Assembly (NCBI RefSeq): GCF_036850765.1
Contig: NC_089490.1
Location: 297,520,982-297,584,981, forward strand
Origin: Saccopteryx bilineata
Lineage: Eukaryota > Chordata > Mammalia > Chiroptera > Emballonuridae
Direction: 5' to 3'
Length of the DNA: 64,000 bases
Shown: positions 10,821 to 21,830 of the stretch, piece by piece
How positions within the stretch are numbered: the first letter of the stretch is position 1
Layout of the letters: each line of letters begins with the position of its first letter
The notes under the pieces: generated by a model
Databases searched by the model: none
What the model was told of the DNA's origin: nothing
What the model saw: the letters and a program-made list of their open reading frames with translations, nothing else
Made by a program: the position numbers and the translations under genes

Positions 10821-13390
10821 TCAAAACTCTTTCAATCCACAAATTACAATAGGATCCCACATTAGTTGAGAAGATGGAAATTGTGAATAACCAAATTACA
10901 GCTGAACTCCAGGATAGCAGCCCCTTTACTCAGTCTCTCTATAAGATATTCTTTAACCACTGCCTTCAGCCACAGCCAAATCTATTTAGTTAATCTCACA
11001 GACCATCCAGACTACCTTGTTCACCAAGAAACTAGTCTGGACAATTGTGGCCAGTATAACTTGCTAACTATTAATCTATTCTAATATCTCTTCAGAGGCC
11101 AAGTCTAGGCTGCAAGCAATGTGAAGCCAGTCTACTAGAAAGAGCTATATACAACAGGAAGCCAACTGGCTTGAGGTCAATTTGATACAACCCACAAAAT
11201 AACAGAAAACAAGGGCTAAAAAGACAGTGTGAGTACATTCATGTATCATTTTTGCAGTTCTTTTTAGCCTTTGTTTTCAAAATTGTAAAAAAATAAAAAA
11301 GAAAAAAAAGAAAACATTTTAAAACCATCCAGGCCATAGTTCTCTTTACTCTTTCATTTAGAATCCTAGCTCCATACACTCCGAAATTACAACATGGTTA
11401 TGCAATGCAAGGTGTGTATAGTCTACACATTAAAATTTCAAACACATTTTAGGAGATCCCAGAGGCAAATGACACACTGCTCTGTGTGTGTTAAGCAAAA
11501 AAGTCTCTAGTATGGAGTATGTCAGTTAAGGACATGATTGACTTATCCTGCGCCAAAGCTGAATACAAGTTGCAATATGTTGGGAAACATTAGAGTGTTT
11601 TCCTCTTGTCAGAAAGTGTGATGCAATCCAGCCACAGACCTGAAACGCCAAAGATGTAATCCTGCTTGGAGAAGGGAGAGAACTAAAAGTCCCAGGTACC
11701 TGATAGAAACATCTAGATTATTACCCGAATTTCTACTGTATCCTTTCCTCTCATTCATCATTTTTGCCCATCACCAGGAAAACTCTCCTCTGGAAAGCAA
11801 TTATTATGTTTGACTAGCTTGTGTGGTTCCAAGTTTATACTACAAACTTTTCAGATATTTTCTCTAAGAGAAGAATTTTTCTTTGTGGACCATCTGTTTG
11901 TCTACCATCTGAGTTAGAGACTATTTATTTATTTATACTAAAAGAGCTCGAGTAAAATGTTAACAATGAGGAAAACTGGGTGAGGAATATATAAGAGTTC
12001 ATTGTACTACTATCTTTGCAACTTTTCTGTAAGTTTAAAATTATTCCAAAGTAAAAAGTGTATTAAAAATCAAAGACTGGCCTTCTCGGTCAAGCAGACA
12101 TGGGATCAAATGCTGTGACAAGAGGCACGTTGCTTTTATTTTCTTTGTTTTTATCTTCCTTTGACATTGAGGAATACCAGTTTTGAAAAGAATTGTGAAA
12201 CATTATCATTGTTTTGTTGTTGTAAAACATTTTGTAATAACAAGTTATTACAAGCATGTATTACTTAATAATTTTTAAAATCCACTGACATTCATGTAAA
12301 TTACACACGACATAGTAAAGTGTGTTATAAGTACATTTAGTGGTCTTAACTAATCTCCCTAGGCTGTCAAGCCAAACCAGAACAACAAGTAACGACAAAG
12401 AAATAGATTAACCCGAAAAGTCTCATGTCCTATGAAGAACGCTAGAATTAATATTTCCGTTATCAAAGCACTCATCATTCCATCCAGACACAGTTCCCAC
12501 CCTGCAAAGCCTGAGAAGCTGATGGAAAACAGATGCCTCTCTTCTTAGCGTTTAGCTGACACCACACTACTTCTCCATACCATGGTGGCAGCTCTCTAGT
12601 TTCTTCCCCTGTCACACTGGAGTTGGGTCGGATTATCTCTAAAGTCTCTGTGGACAGTGACATCCTATGGCAATGCCTGTGTTTCCTGGGCTTTCTCTGT
12701 TAGAGTCTTAGGTTGCTAGGGCTCTCAGCTTTACTTGCCTTATGTTTTCAGGGTTAGAATTCATCTTACACAATCTCCTTTATAACTGGTCATCTCAGTA
12801 ACTGAAGAAAAGCAATGAAGTGAGTCAGGCCACTATATGGAACAAAATTTTCTTAATGTTGAGAAATAGCAGTTTTGCTCACTAACATTTTTAGCTTCTA
12901 TTTGGGAAACCGATACCCCACTCAATGCTTATTCATTCATTCTTCAAATCTTAGTTGAAGCATCACTAGAGGAAGTCTCCTTATTTTCCACGACTAGGTT
13001 CAAGTCCTCTGACATCAGTTTTCATGGTCCAGTACTTCTCCTAAATAGCATTTATCAATGATAGTCCCAGTTTTACATTTATTTGCATGACTATTGATGT
13101 TTCTCTCTCACTTTCCAACCTCTAAGCTCCATGAAAGCAAATAACATGCCTGTTTTTAAAATTATTTTTATTAAACTATTTAATTATAAACTAAGTTATA
13201 ATTAAATTCAAAGCATTAAAATCTTTAAAATAATGTTAACCCTTTCCATGTTAGAAAGCTAAAACAACAACTTTGTAATTTTTTTTCCTCAAGGCAATAA
13301 ACAAACCAAGAAGCAGATCTAACAATGGAGTGATAAGTATATATAACACCTTTCTTTAATGGAGTTTGGTATAAAGAAACCTGGGGAGGA
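10821..13390. other. anonymous non-coding DNA
   Basis: About 2.5 kb without recognisable genes. An A-rich patch lies near 11285-11315. The short minus-strand frame 12475-12663 resembles nothing I know. Isolated L2/MIR scraps are likely (for example near 12940-13140, 'CTAAGCTCCATGAAAGCAAA') but cannot be delimited. Confidence 0.4.
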
Positions 13391-13457
13391 ATTCTATCTT
13401 GGGTTTGGATTGACGTTCCACCATTAACTAGCGGTATCCATTTGCTAATTATTTGAG

Positions 13458-13501
13458 CTCACAATTTAAAACCACACTAGATAGTGATTTCTTATGAAAT
13501 A
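13458..13501. repeat. 44-bp segment present in inverted orientation 13 kb away
   Basis: The 44 bases from 13458 (starting CTCACAATTTAAAACCACAC) are the exact reverse complement of 26498-26541. Flanking wording on both sides is recognisably similar but diverged. Confidence 0.9.
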
Positions 13502-13509
13502 TATATATT

Positions 13510-13927
13510 TTAAAGTAAGAGAGACAGAGACAGAGAGAGGGACAGATAGGGACAGACAGACACAAAGGGAGAGAGAGATGAGAGGCATTAACTCACAGCT
13601 GTGGTACTTTAGTTGTTCATTGACTGGGGGGCTCCAGTGAAGCCAGTGACCTCTTGCTCAAGCCAGCGACCTTGGAATCAAGCCAGCAACCTTGGGCTCA
13701 TGCCAGTGACCTTGTGTTTCAAGCTAGCAAACTTTGGGGCTCAAACCAGTGACCATGAAATCATATAGCTGATTCCAAGCTCAAGCCAGAGACCCCACGC
13801 TCAAGCTGGTTAGCCTGCACTTAAGCCAGATGAGCCCGAGCTCAAGCCAGAGACCTGGGTGTTTCCAACTTGGGGCATACATATCCCAGGTCAATGCTCT
13901 ATCCACTGTGCCACCACTGGTCAGGCT
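13510..13927 (-). mobile_element. family-B tRNA-headed SINE with internal ~20-bp repeats
   Basis: In reverse it starts CCTGACCAGTGGTGGCACAG (head), continues with many variants of a ~20-bp unit (GGTCGCTGGCTTGAGC...), and ends with the ATGCCTCTCATCTCTCTCCC-type 3' domain and a CTCTGTCTC tract. The number of internal units is higher than in the shorter copies at 16574 and 58397. Confidence 0.88.
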
Positions 13928-15725
13928 AATTTATTTCATTTATAACACACACACACACACACCAAAACCTTCACACCCAAATGTGTATTGTTCTGTTTAA
14001 GGTCTTTGTCTTTGGTAGCTACACACATAGTCTTATCAAGTTACCGTGACTTAAGAGTTGTGCGAGCTTTGTTGTATTATAGACATCAGATCAAATTCTT
14101 CTGAATAGTCTCAGTTAGCAAAAATTCATCCTCTGAAAATAGATTTGATTTTATTAAATGACCCCAAATCCCTCAGAGTAAGGGATGGCAAGTAAAGTGA
14201 ATAAGCAGGGTGGGTGACACTTTGGGTCAAAGAGTAAGGATGACTATGAAGTAATAAGAGCTCAATTATTCAGAAGCTAGATCTGAAAATAATTACCCAC
14301 AAACAGGAGCTACAAACGTTCTTTACACAGTGGCCATTTCATCAGGATCAAAGCACCATCTTTTAAAGGAAGCACTCAGAAGGAAAACTACCATTTTAAT
14401 GCAAACATTCTAATTATGATTTCAAAAATCATCTCCTTGCCCATCCCCTTATACACAAGTCTCGGATTTTCTTCCCTGAAGAGTTAAAGGACAGTTTAAA
14501 ATAAACAGTTCCCATAAATTTCACTCCCCTTGAACTCTTAGAGAACATATTTTAAAGTACACATCCTCACATTGTTTTCAATTTATGGGACATTATTTTC
14601 CTTCTCCCTAGAAATCTGAAGTTGTGTCAGGGGACTCATGATTAGGTACTGCAGTGAGAACAATCAGAGGAGTATGTCCAATAAAATGATCTCTTATGTT
14701 TATAGCAATTCACAGTTTATGCAGGAACTTGTAAAATGAATCAAAAAATATGTTTCCTGACTCTATGAGGTTTCTGAGAAATATCAACACTTGGTATGAA
14801 TCAAGCCCAAATAGGGCATCTCAGCTGGTCACAAACACAGGCTATGTTTAACCACAAAGCTGAGACAAGGCCTTGAATGGCCCCCAACTTAAAAAGTCCA
14901 ATAGCTAATGATATAAAAAATTATTTGCTTGGTTATTAAATACAGCATAGATATCCAACAATGTTTATGGCTAGTAGACCCATGAGATTAAGTTTTCACT
15001 TGGCCTTTCTTCCTAAAACTTACTCTTATATGTAAACAATTTATGGTAGGTGTGGTCCTCAAAGATAACAGGAAATGCTTTTAAAAAATCAATCTTTTGA
15101 ATTTTATGAATCCAGTGACCTATGGAGCTCTTCAATTTAGCGTTTCATTTTGCTTAGAAACACTAGAAAATCCAGGGACATAGCTCTGGTTTTCATTTTA
15201 TCCACGAAATAAAAAGGTTGAAAAGGCACTGTGAAAGCATGTGTTCTTTTGCTTCATCTCAAACAAAACCTGATGTAACAAAGCAGTTTCCATGGTAATG
15301 ACACTTTTTATTCAACATCAAGAGAAAAAAAGTATAAAAAATGCATAGTTAGGTAATGAAGAAAGCATACATGCCAAGACTTAAACCAGGCCTCTGGAAA
15401 ATGACTGCCCACTTACAAAATATATTCCTTTGTTTTTCAAAGAACAAAGTTGGTCCCTCGATCTTGCTTGCACCTTCCCCATGTGAGAATCTGAAGGCCT
15501 TTCTCTGCCTTTCAACTGCCCCTGATAATACAATGGAAAGGAGAGAGATCATACAAAACATCTGCTGGTAAAGGAGTCCCACTATCTCTGTCTGAGCATT
15601 TCTTGTATATGTCTGTTTAAGAGAGAAGGGATAAAGATGTATAGTTAATGGTTAATGGGTAATAAGTACTGTTTTATTTGCCTTTAAGAGATTGCGAAAT
15701 AGTCACATAATCAAAGGACTCAGCC
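13928..15725. other. anonymous non-coding DNA
   Basis: A short CA run lies at about 13946-13962. Two overlapping opposite-strand open frames at 15349-15582 match no family I know. No genes or clear repeats otherwise. Confidence 0.4.
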
Positions 15726-15836
15726 TTGGAGAGGATCTTTGAGATCATTTAATTCAATTTCTTGTTTCAGAGATGAAAAAGATATGGCCCAGTCTGGGAT
15801 CACACTGCTGAGTGGTGGCAGAGCCAGAACTAAAAC
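15726..15836 (-). repeat. MIR SINE fragment
   Basis: The wording is 'GATCATTTAATTCAATTTCT...CAGAGATGAAAAAGATATGG...GGTGGCAGAGCCAGAACTAA', the usual MIR sequence in the antisense direction. Its tail grades into the minisatellite that follows. Confidence 0.7.
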
Positions 15837-16285
15837 CCCAATATTCTGACCCCCTTTATTCCCCAGTACTCTACTCAAGGGCAATATTCTTACCCCTTTA
15901 ACCCCAATGTCTTACCCAAGGACAATATTCTGACCCCCTTTAACCCCAATGCCCTACCCAAGGACAATACTCTAACCCCCTTTAACCCATTAAGTAGTAA
16001 GTTTTTTTTTTGTTCACTGACCCCAAGGAGTGAGGTTTTTTTAAAAAAATGAAACTCGTTCCAGTTACAGTTTTATTAACTTAAAATCATGTTTGTTTGA
16101 TAACAATTTATGGAACAAGAACATACATTTGCCTTTTTAAATGTTGTCTTACACATGTACGATCGTACTCTGGATGGTCAGGAGGTTCAAGGACATACAT
16201 GAACATTTGTACTACTCAAAGGGTTAACCCCAATACCCTACCCAAGGACAATATTCTGACCCTCTTTTAACTCCGATACTCTATC
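15834..16285. repeat. ~42-bp minisatellite interrupted by a TTAA element
   Basis: Units of about 42 bp begin AACCCCAATNCCCTACCCAA and contain GGACAATATTCTGACCCCC. Starts are seen at about 15900, 15942, 15984 and, after the interruption, 16226, with degenerate units at both ends. The unit looks like an amplified MIR tail. A 238-bp element splits one unit exactly at its TTAA. Confidence 0.85.
15986..16223. mobile_element. piggyBac-like non-autonomous element at TTAA
   Basis: It is flanked by TTAA on both sides (15982-15985, 16224-16227). The termini are inverted: CCCATTAAGTAGTA at the left and TACTACTCAAAGGG at the right, 12 of 14 positions matching in reverse complement. Removing the element and one TTAA restores the minisatellite unit in phase. 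It has no coding sequence. TTAA targets and short inverted ends are the piggyBac signature; the family assignment is by these features only. Confidence 0.85.
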
Positions 16286-16573
16286 CACTGCTAGCTTCGT
16301 GGGCATGTGACCTGTGAAATCTCACATGTCCTCATACTGAGAGAACCCCATTCTTGGTTTAATGCTCTGCTGTTCTTGTCTTGAGACACTTAGGAATTTT
16401 TGAATAAAGGGCCCTATATTTTTATTTTACACTGAACCCCAATAATTATGCAGCTGATTCTGAGCCCAACTTCCCTTCTCAAAGATTATCTCAGAATAAA
16501 TACTTCATATTGCAATAGAAAGAGGAAAAATTCAACAGAGAAGGAAATTTAAAGCAACAAAAGCAAAAACAGG

Positions 16574-16931
16574 CCTGACCAGGTGGTGGCGCAGTGGATA
16601 GAGTGTCGGAATGGGATGCAGAGGACCCCGGTTCGAGACCTCGAGGTCGCCAGCTTGAGCGCAGGCTCATCTGGTTTGAGCAAAAAGCTCAGCAGTTTGG
16701 AGCCAAGGTCGCTGGCTCGATCAAGGGGTTCCTTGGTCTGCTGAAGGCCTGCGGTCAAGGCACATATGAGAAAGCAATCAATGAACAACTAAGGTGTCGC
16801 AATGTGCAACGAAAAATTAATGATTGATGCTTCTCATCTCTCTCCATTCCTGTCTGTCTGTCCCTGTCTATTCCTCTCTCTGACTCACTCTCTGTCTCTG
16901 TAAAAAAATAAACAAATAAAAATAAATAAAA
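16574..16931 (+). mobile_element. family-B tRNA-headed SINE
   Basis: Head 'CCTGACCAGGTGGTGGCGCA', box B-like 'GGTTCGAGACC', then 'GAGGTCGCCAGCTTGAGCGC', the conserved 'CAAGGCACATATGAGAAAGC' domain, a CT-rich stretch and an A-rich tail. TSD AAAAACAGG lies at 16565-16573 and 16932-16940. Little diverged, so a young copy. Confidence 0.92.
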
Positions 16932-16949
16932 AAAAACAGGCAAAGCTCA

Positions 16950-17893
16950 AAGAGAAAAACTTCTTATGCATACAAGAGAACATCAGCCAGCAAGGGACTG
17001 AAAAAAAGGCTTCATGGAACGTAAATTAGACACAGCTTCGAGCTCAGTAATGGTAATAATATTTCAATATGATTGGCTCCTCAATAATAATTCCTGGTGA
17101 GTTACTGATAACAGTGATTAAGTGCAAATGTGGTGGGGTGCACAGTCTAGGTATGTAATTCACCTGAATATGCTCTTACCAACCAGGCCTTAATACATCA
17201 AGTCTGTCTTCTCATGTTGTAATCACAGGAAACAACTCATCATATGGGGAAAAAAACACAATCTCTAGAGAGGAGGCATCAGGAGGTGTCTACACATTGA
17301 CATATACACAGGTTATTTGTTATTGGAGAACTTGGGGGGAATCTAATTGTTAGTAACGTTACATTGGGCAATAAGGACAATGGGAAGGCCTAACCTTTTA
17401 ATCCATTACTGGTCCAGTTAGTCAATGGTATTTGCATATGACAGGAGGTGAAGTTTCTCTGATCATTAATTCCTTCTCCCTTTCTTTCAGAAAAAAACAA
17501 AGTAACAAAAAAAAAACTATACTTTTAGTGAAGAGGTATTGCATAGAAAGATTTGGAGCTTTAAAAACACCAACTTAACTTTAAATCCCAGTATAATCAC
17601 TCACAATGTTATTATGGACAAGTTACGTAAATCTTCTAAGCTTCAATTTCTTTATCGGCAAAATAACATCCCATCTTGCGTAATTCATTAGATATGTTAG
17701 TTTGCAAGGATTTACTGTCCTCAAAGTGTGTCCCACAGAAGATAAACTCTGGAGAATAGTAAATGAGATGTGTGGGTCAAATAAATGTAAGAAACAGTGG
17801 GGTAAAACCAATCACGTTGATTTATTTCATGTACAACTTCTCAAAGTTTTTGATACAATAATTTTCCTAGTGAATCAACAAAAGGAAGATATC
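16950..17893. other. anonymous DNA
   Basis: No gene seen. 'ACTCACAATGTTATTATGGA' near 17598 and the following 60 bases look like a MIR core. Confidence 0.4.
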
Positions 17894-17901
17894 ATATATA
17901 G

Positions 17902-18143
17902 CAGTGGTCCCCAACCCCCGGGCCGCGGACCAGTACTGGTCCGTGGGCCATTTGGTACCAGTCCGCAGAGAAAGAATAAATAACTTACATTATTTCCGTT
18001 TTATTTATATTTAAGTCTGAATGATGTTTTATTTTTTAAAAATGACCAGATTCCCTCTGTTACATTTGTCTAAGACTCACTCTTAACACTTGTCTCAGTC
18101 ACGTGATACATTTATCCGTCCTACCCTAAAGGCCGAGGAGAGG

Positions 18144-18194
<51 letters not shown>

Positions 18195-18376
18195 GGGGGA
18201 AGAGCTGGAAGCATCAACTCCCATATGTGCCTTGACCAGGCAAGCCCAGGGTTTCTAACCGGTGACCTCAGCATTTCCAGGTCGACGCTTTATCCACTGC
18301 GCCACCACAGGTCAGGCCTGAAAATATTTTTTGACATTAAACCAGTCTGTGGCCCAAAAAATACTGGGGACCACTG
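17902..18376. mobile_element. non-autonomous hAT element carrying a nested SINE
   Basis: It starts CAGTGGTCCCCAACCCCCGG (17902) and ends TACTGGGGACCACTG (18376). A perfect 8-bp TSD, ATATATAG, lies at 17894-17901 and 18377-18384. The ends carry GC-rich sub-palindromes (GGGCCGCGGACCAGTACTGG). There is no coding sequence, and a family-C SINE is inserted near its right side. Confidence 0.93.
18128..18330 (-). mobile_element. family-C SINE nested in a hAT element
   Basis: In reverse it begins CCTGACCTGTGGTGGCGCAG, then GACCTGGAAATGCTGAGGTC, then GTCAAGGCACATATGGGAGT, and ends in a long (CT)n run, seen on + as the GA tract at 18150-18190. It is younger than the host element. Confidence 0.88.
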
Positions 18377-18384
18377 ATATATAG

Positions 18385-18955
18385 CACTTCCCAAATTTAT
18401 TTGATCAGAAAAACAACGTGGGTTTTTTTTAACTAGTGTTGCACAGGACACATTTTTGCGAATGTTAAGCTATCTACAATAAAGCAAATAACTGTTACTT
18501 TCATTTATGTTAGTTTCAAGAGCTACAAAAATACAAAGATTCTTGTTATCACGATATGGTATGATCTGAAAAAAAATATATGCTTCTATGTTTTTTCTCA
18601 CTTTGTTTCTTTTTTTTTTTTTCTCACTTTGTTTCAAACTATTCTCTCTCTCTCTCTTTTTTAGAACATCAACTTTGCTTCCTATTTAATCATAGGCTTA
18701 TTGTTCCATTCTTCCCTGGATTTTCATTTGAGAAAAATCTACATTATCACTCTGTTCACTCCATCTAGGGTAAACAGCTATGGACTAGTCTAAATCATCA
18801 GGTCTAATACCAGGTCTGCTACTAAGTGTGTGACTAAGTTTTGCTTTAAAAAAAAAATTTTTTTTTTTAGGCTCCTATAAAATGAGTGAAATTGAGTTGT
18901 TCTGAGATATAATAAAATTTTATAGCATACTAAAACTGGGAAAGTTAAAAAAAAG
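18385..18955. other. anonymous AT-rich DNA
   Basis: T-rich and A-rich runs near 18608-18625 and 18845-18870. No gene. Confidence 0.4.
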
Positions 18956-19540
18956 AACCTTAGAAACTTTTTCCAGCCCAGCATATAAGGAACGTGGAAG
19001 TCATCACTCCCAACCACACAAGAAAAAGGCTGAACAAACTGAAAATCAACAATTTCATTTGGATCCATCAGAGAGTCAAGATCCCCGCCACAAATTCTGC
19101 GAGGGAGACAGGCAGGTACAAGGCATCACAACTTACTGGAGCAGAAACCCCTGTGAGAACCAGCACCAGAGTAGGGAAGTCTAGACTGTAATTGATGAAT
19201 TGCTGGAAACTCAGTAGGAATGAGTTTGAGAGTTAAAGATTCCAAAAGGAAAAATTTGTGTGTGGGGGGGGGGGGGGGCTCCTACATTTTTATATAATAT
19301 TACCTCCAGGAGTCCTATGAGGCCTTCAAAGAGATGACTGGGAAAATCCCTCATGCTTCCATCAGGGTTGGGGCAAAATGGCCATTTTGAGATAAGCCTA
19401 GAGTATTTTGATCTTCTTAACAAAATAAACTATTCCTCCAGAGCCTACTGGATCTGGGAGAACGGGAACAACCAGCTCCAGGCCCCTCTAGCCTTTGATG
19501 TGGAAGAAGGGGAATATGCACCTAACGCCTCTTCTAGTCT
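18956..19540 (+). repeat. L1 5'-region-like fragment (tentative)
   Basis: GAACCAGCACCAGAG... and TGTAATTGATGAATTGCTGG repeat the wording at 2415-2460, so this is an interspersed repeat. The style (CAAGATCCCCGCCACAAATT, CTGGATCTGGGAGAACGGGA) suggests an L1 5' UTR. A 16-base G run lies at about 19263-19278. Confidence 0.45.
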
Positions 19541-19544
19541 TCCT

Positions 19545-19596
<52 letters not shown>
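19545..19596. repeat. (TG)n microsatellite
   Basis: About 25 TG units. It yields a spurious Cys-Val open frame. Confidence 0.95.
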
Positions 19597-19598
<2 letters not shown>

Positions 19599-19849
19599 AG
19601 GAGAGACCACGAAAACACTTGCAAATGTCACAACTCAGGGTCACAGGCTGACTAAAAGCTTGAGAACAATTCAAGCTTTTCACTGTAGAACACTCTCCCT
19701 CCCTCCACACCTTACCACCAACTCATCAACAAGGTCTATAAACTAAAGTTCTTCTTATGCAGTATATCATATCTAATTTTAACAAAAATATTATAAGACA
19801 AGCATCAGAACCAGACTTAGATATGACAGGGATATTAGAACTATCTGGT

Positions 19850-19980
19850 TAGAAATTTAAAATAACTATGTTTAATATGCTAAGGGATCAAGAAAATGAG
19901 AAAACAAGCCACAGATTTAGAGAATATATTTGCATAACTTATAGTTGATAAAGGATTGCTATTTAAAATATAAAAACAGC
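19850..19980 (+). repeat. L1 fragment, left of nested SINE
   Basis: 'AACAAGCCACAGATTTAGAG' and 'GTTGATAAAGGATTGCTATT' are L1 ORF2/3'-region wording. It is cut by the SINE that follows. Confidence 0.6.
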
Positions 19981-20405
19981 CTAGCCAAGCAGTGGTATAG
20001 TGAATAGAGTATTGGCCTGGAACCCAGAGGGTTCAGATTTGAAACCCCGAGGTCGCCAGCTTGAGTGTTGTCTCATCTGGCTTGAGTGAGGGCTTACCAG
20101 CTTGAGTGCAGGGTCACTATCTTGAGCGTGGGATCATAGATATGACCCCATGGTTGCTGGCTTGAAGTCCAGGGTCGCTGGTTTGAATCCAAGGTTGCTG
20201 GCTTGAAGCCCAAGGTCACTGGCTTGAGCAAGGGGTCACTGGCTTGTCTGGAGCTCCCTGATCAAGGCACATATGAGAAAGCAATTGATGAATAATAAGG
20301 TGTTGCAATGAAGAACTGATGCTTCTTCTCTCTCTCCCTTCCTGTCTGTCCCTATCTGTCCCTCTCTCTGTCTGTCTCTCCCACTAAAAATAAATAAATA
20401 AATAA
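19981..20405 (+). mobile_element. family-B SINE, long variant, older copy
   Basis: Diverged head CTAGCCAAGCAGTGGTATAG, 'GAGGTCGCCAGCTTGAGTGT', and repeated GGTTGCTGGCTTGAAGCCCA units. It ends with the 'AAGGCACATATGAGAAAGCA' domain, a CT tract and a TAAATAAATAAA tail. Confidence 0.85.
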
Positions 20406-20409
20406 AATA

Positions 20410-21830
20410 TATAAATAACTCTAACACCATGACTAAGTGGGATTTATCCCTGGGATGCAAGGTTAACATATGTAAATCAATCAGTGATATGTGTACCACA
20501 TTAACAAAATATAAGGTAAAAACCACGATTGTTTATTTAAATAGAAACAGAAAAAGCATTTGATGAAATTCAGCATGCATTCATGATAAAATAAATACTT
20601 AACTAAATAGGTATAAAAAGACATTTTCTCAATACAATAAAGGCCATTTATGAAAAGCTCACAGCTAAGGTTATAATCAGTGGAGGAGAAATAAAAACTT
20701 TTCCTTTAAGATCTAGTACTAGGCAGGGAGGCCCACTCTTACCCTTGCATTCAACATAGCACTGGAAGTACTAGTGAGAGCAATCAGACAAGAAAAAGAA
20801 ATAAAAGGCATCTAAACCAGAAATGAAGAGGTAAAATTTCTATATACAGATGACATAATCTTATATACAGAAAACCCTACGTGACATGATCTTATATATA
20901 GAAAACCCTACAGACTCTACAATAAAAACTGTTAGAACCAATAAATTAATTCAGTAAATTATGAAAAGATTATAAAGTTAAAATGTTATAATGTGTTTAT
21001 ATATGCATCCAAAATACACACACACATGCCATGAAAGAAAAGATTGCTAAATTTGATTGTATTGGAAGAGAATAAAAACAGGTACAAGGTGGGAGAAGAT
21101 ATTAGCAATAGAAGCCTTTTTTATATTTGTAGGAACTCCAATAAATAAAAAAAGGACAAACTACAAATAAATAGAAAAAATGAGGGGTTGAAACTTGAGC
21201 AAGGATATCGTGAAAGAAGAAAAACAAATGATCAATGAATATATGTTAATGTTTTCAATCTCCTATTCACTCAGACAAGTAATCAAGTCAAAACTAGAAT
21301 GAGATACCATTGTACTCCAAACCAGATAAGAAAATTCAAAAAGTCTGAAAATAACATGTACTGGGTGATGAGATAGAACAGATGTAAACTTTCATACTGT
21401 GCTGCAGGAAGTAGAGATCAGTATAAACACTTCGGAAAAGCAAGTGGGCATTACCTACTAAAATTGAATATATGCATATCCCATGATCCAGCAATTCAGC
21501 TCCTGGTTACTTCCCAGAGAGGAACTCGTGCATATCTGTATCAAGATACACATATAAGTACTTTCCTAGCAGTCTGGTCCTGAACATTCCACAACTGAAC
21601 TTCTGGAAACAACGAAGTGTCCACCAACAGTAGAATGAATAAATATTAGTATATATCTCTAATGGAATACTATACAGCAACAAAAATGAATAAATAAAAA
21701 CTATATACAAAATATGGTTGGCTCTTAAAGAATATTAAGCAAAAGAAGCATGCATGACAAGATAAATATAATATGAATCCATTTTATAACATTTAAAAAT
21801 GGGCAATATTAAAATTATTACTATTCAAGT
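20410..21830 (+). repeat. L1 ORF2 and 3' UTR remnant
   Basis: ORF2-type wording such as 'GGGATTTATCCCTGGGATGC', 'AAGCATTTGATGAAATTCAG', 'CAGATGACATAATCTTATAT' and 'GAATACTATACAGCAACAAA'. Many stops and indels. A 31-bp tandem duplication lies at 20851-20911. The end is approximate. Confidence 0.8.
20851..20911. repeat. 31-bp tandem duplication inside L1
   Basis: The block starting TGACATAATCTTATATACAG is repeated once with two substitutions. Confidence 0.85.

Noticed and set aside
15834..16285. CRISPR-like regularly spaced repeats
   Set aside because: The units are directly contiguous without unique spacers, grow out of a MIR tail, and the genome is mammalian.
19353..19655. 100-codon + frame with a Cys-Val run, and the similar 62861-63214 frame
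   Set aside because: They run through (TG)n microsatellites and adjacent repeats.
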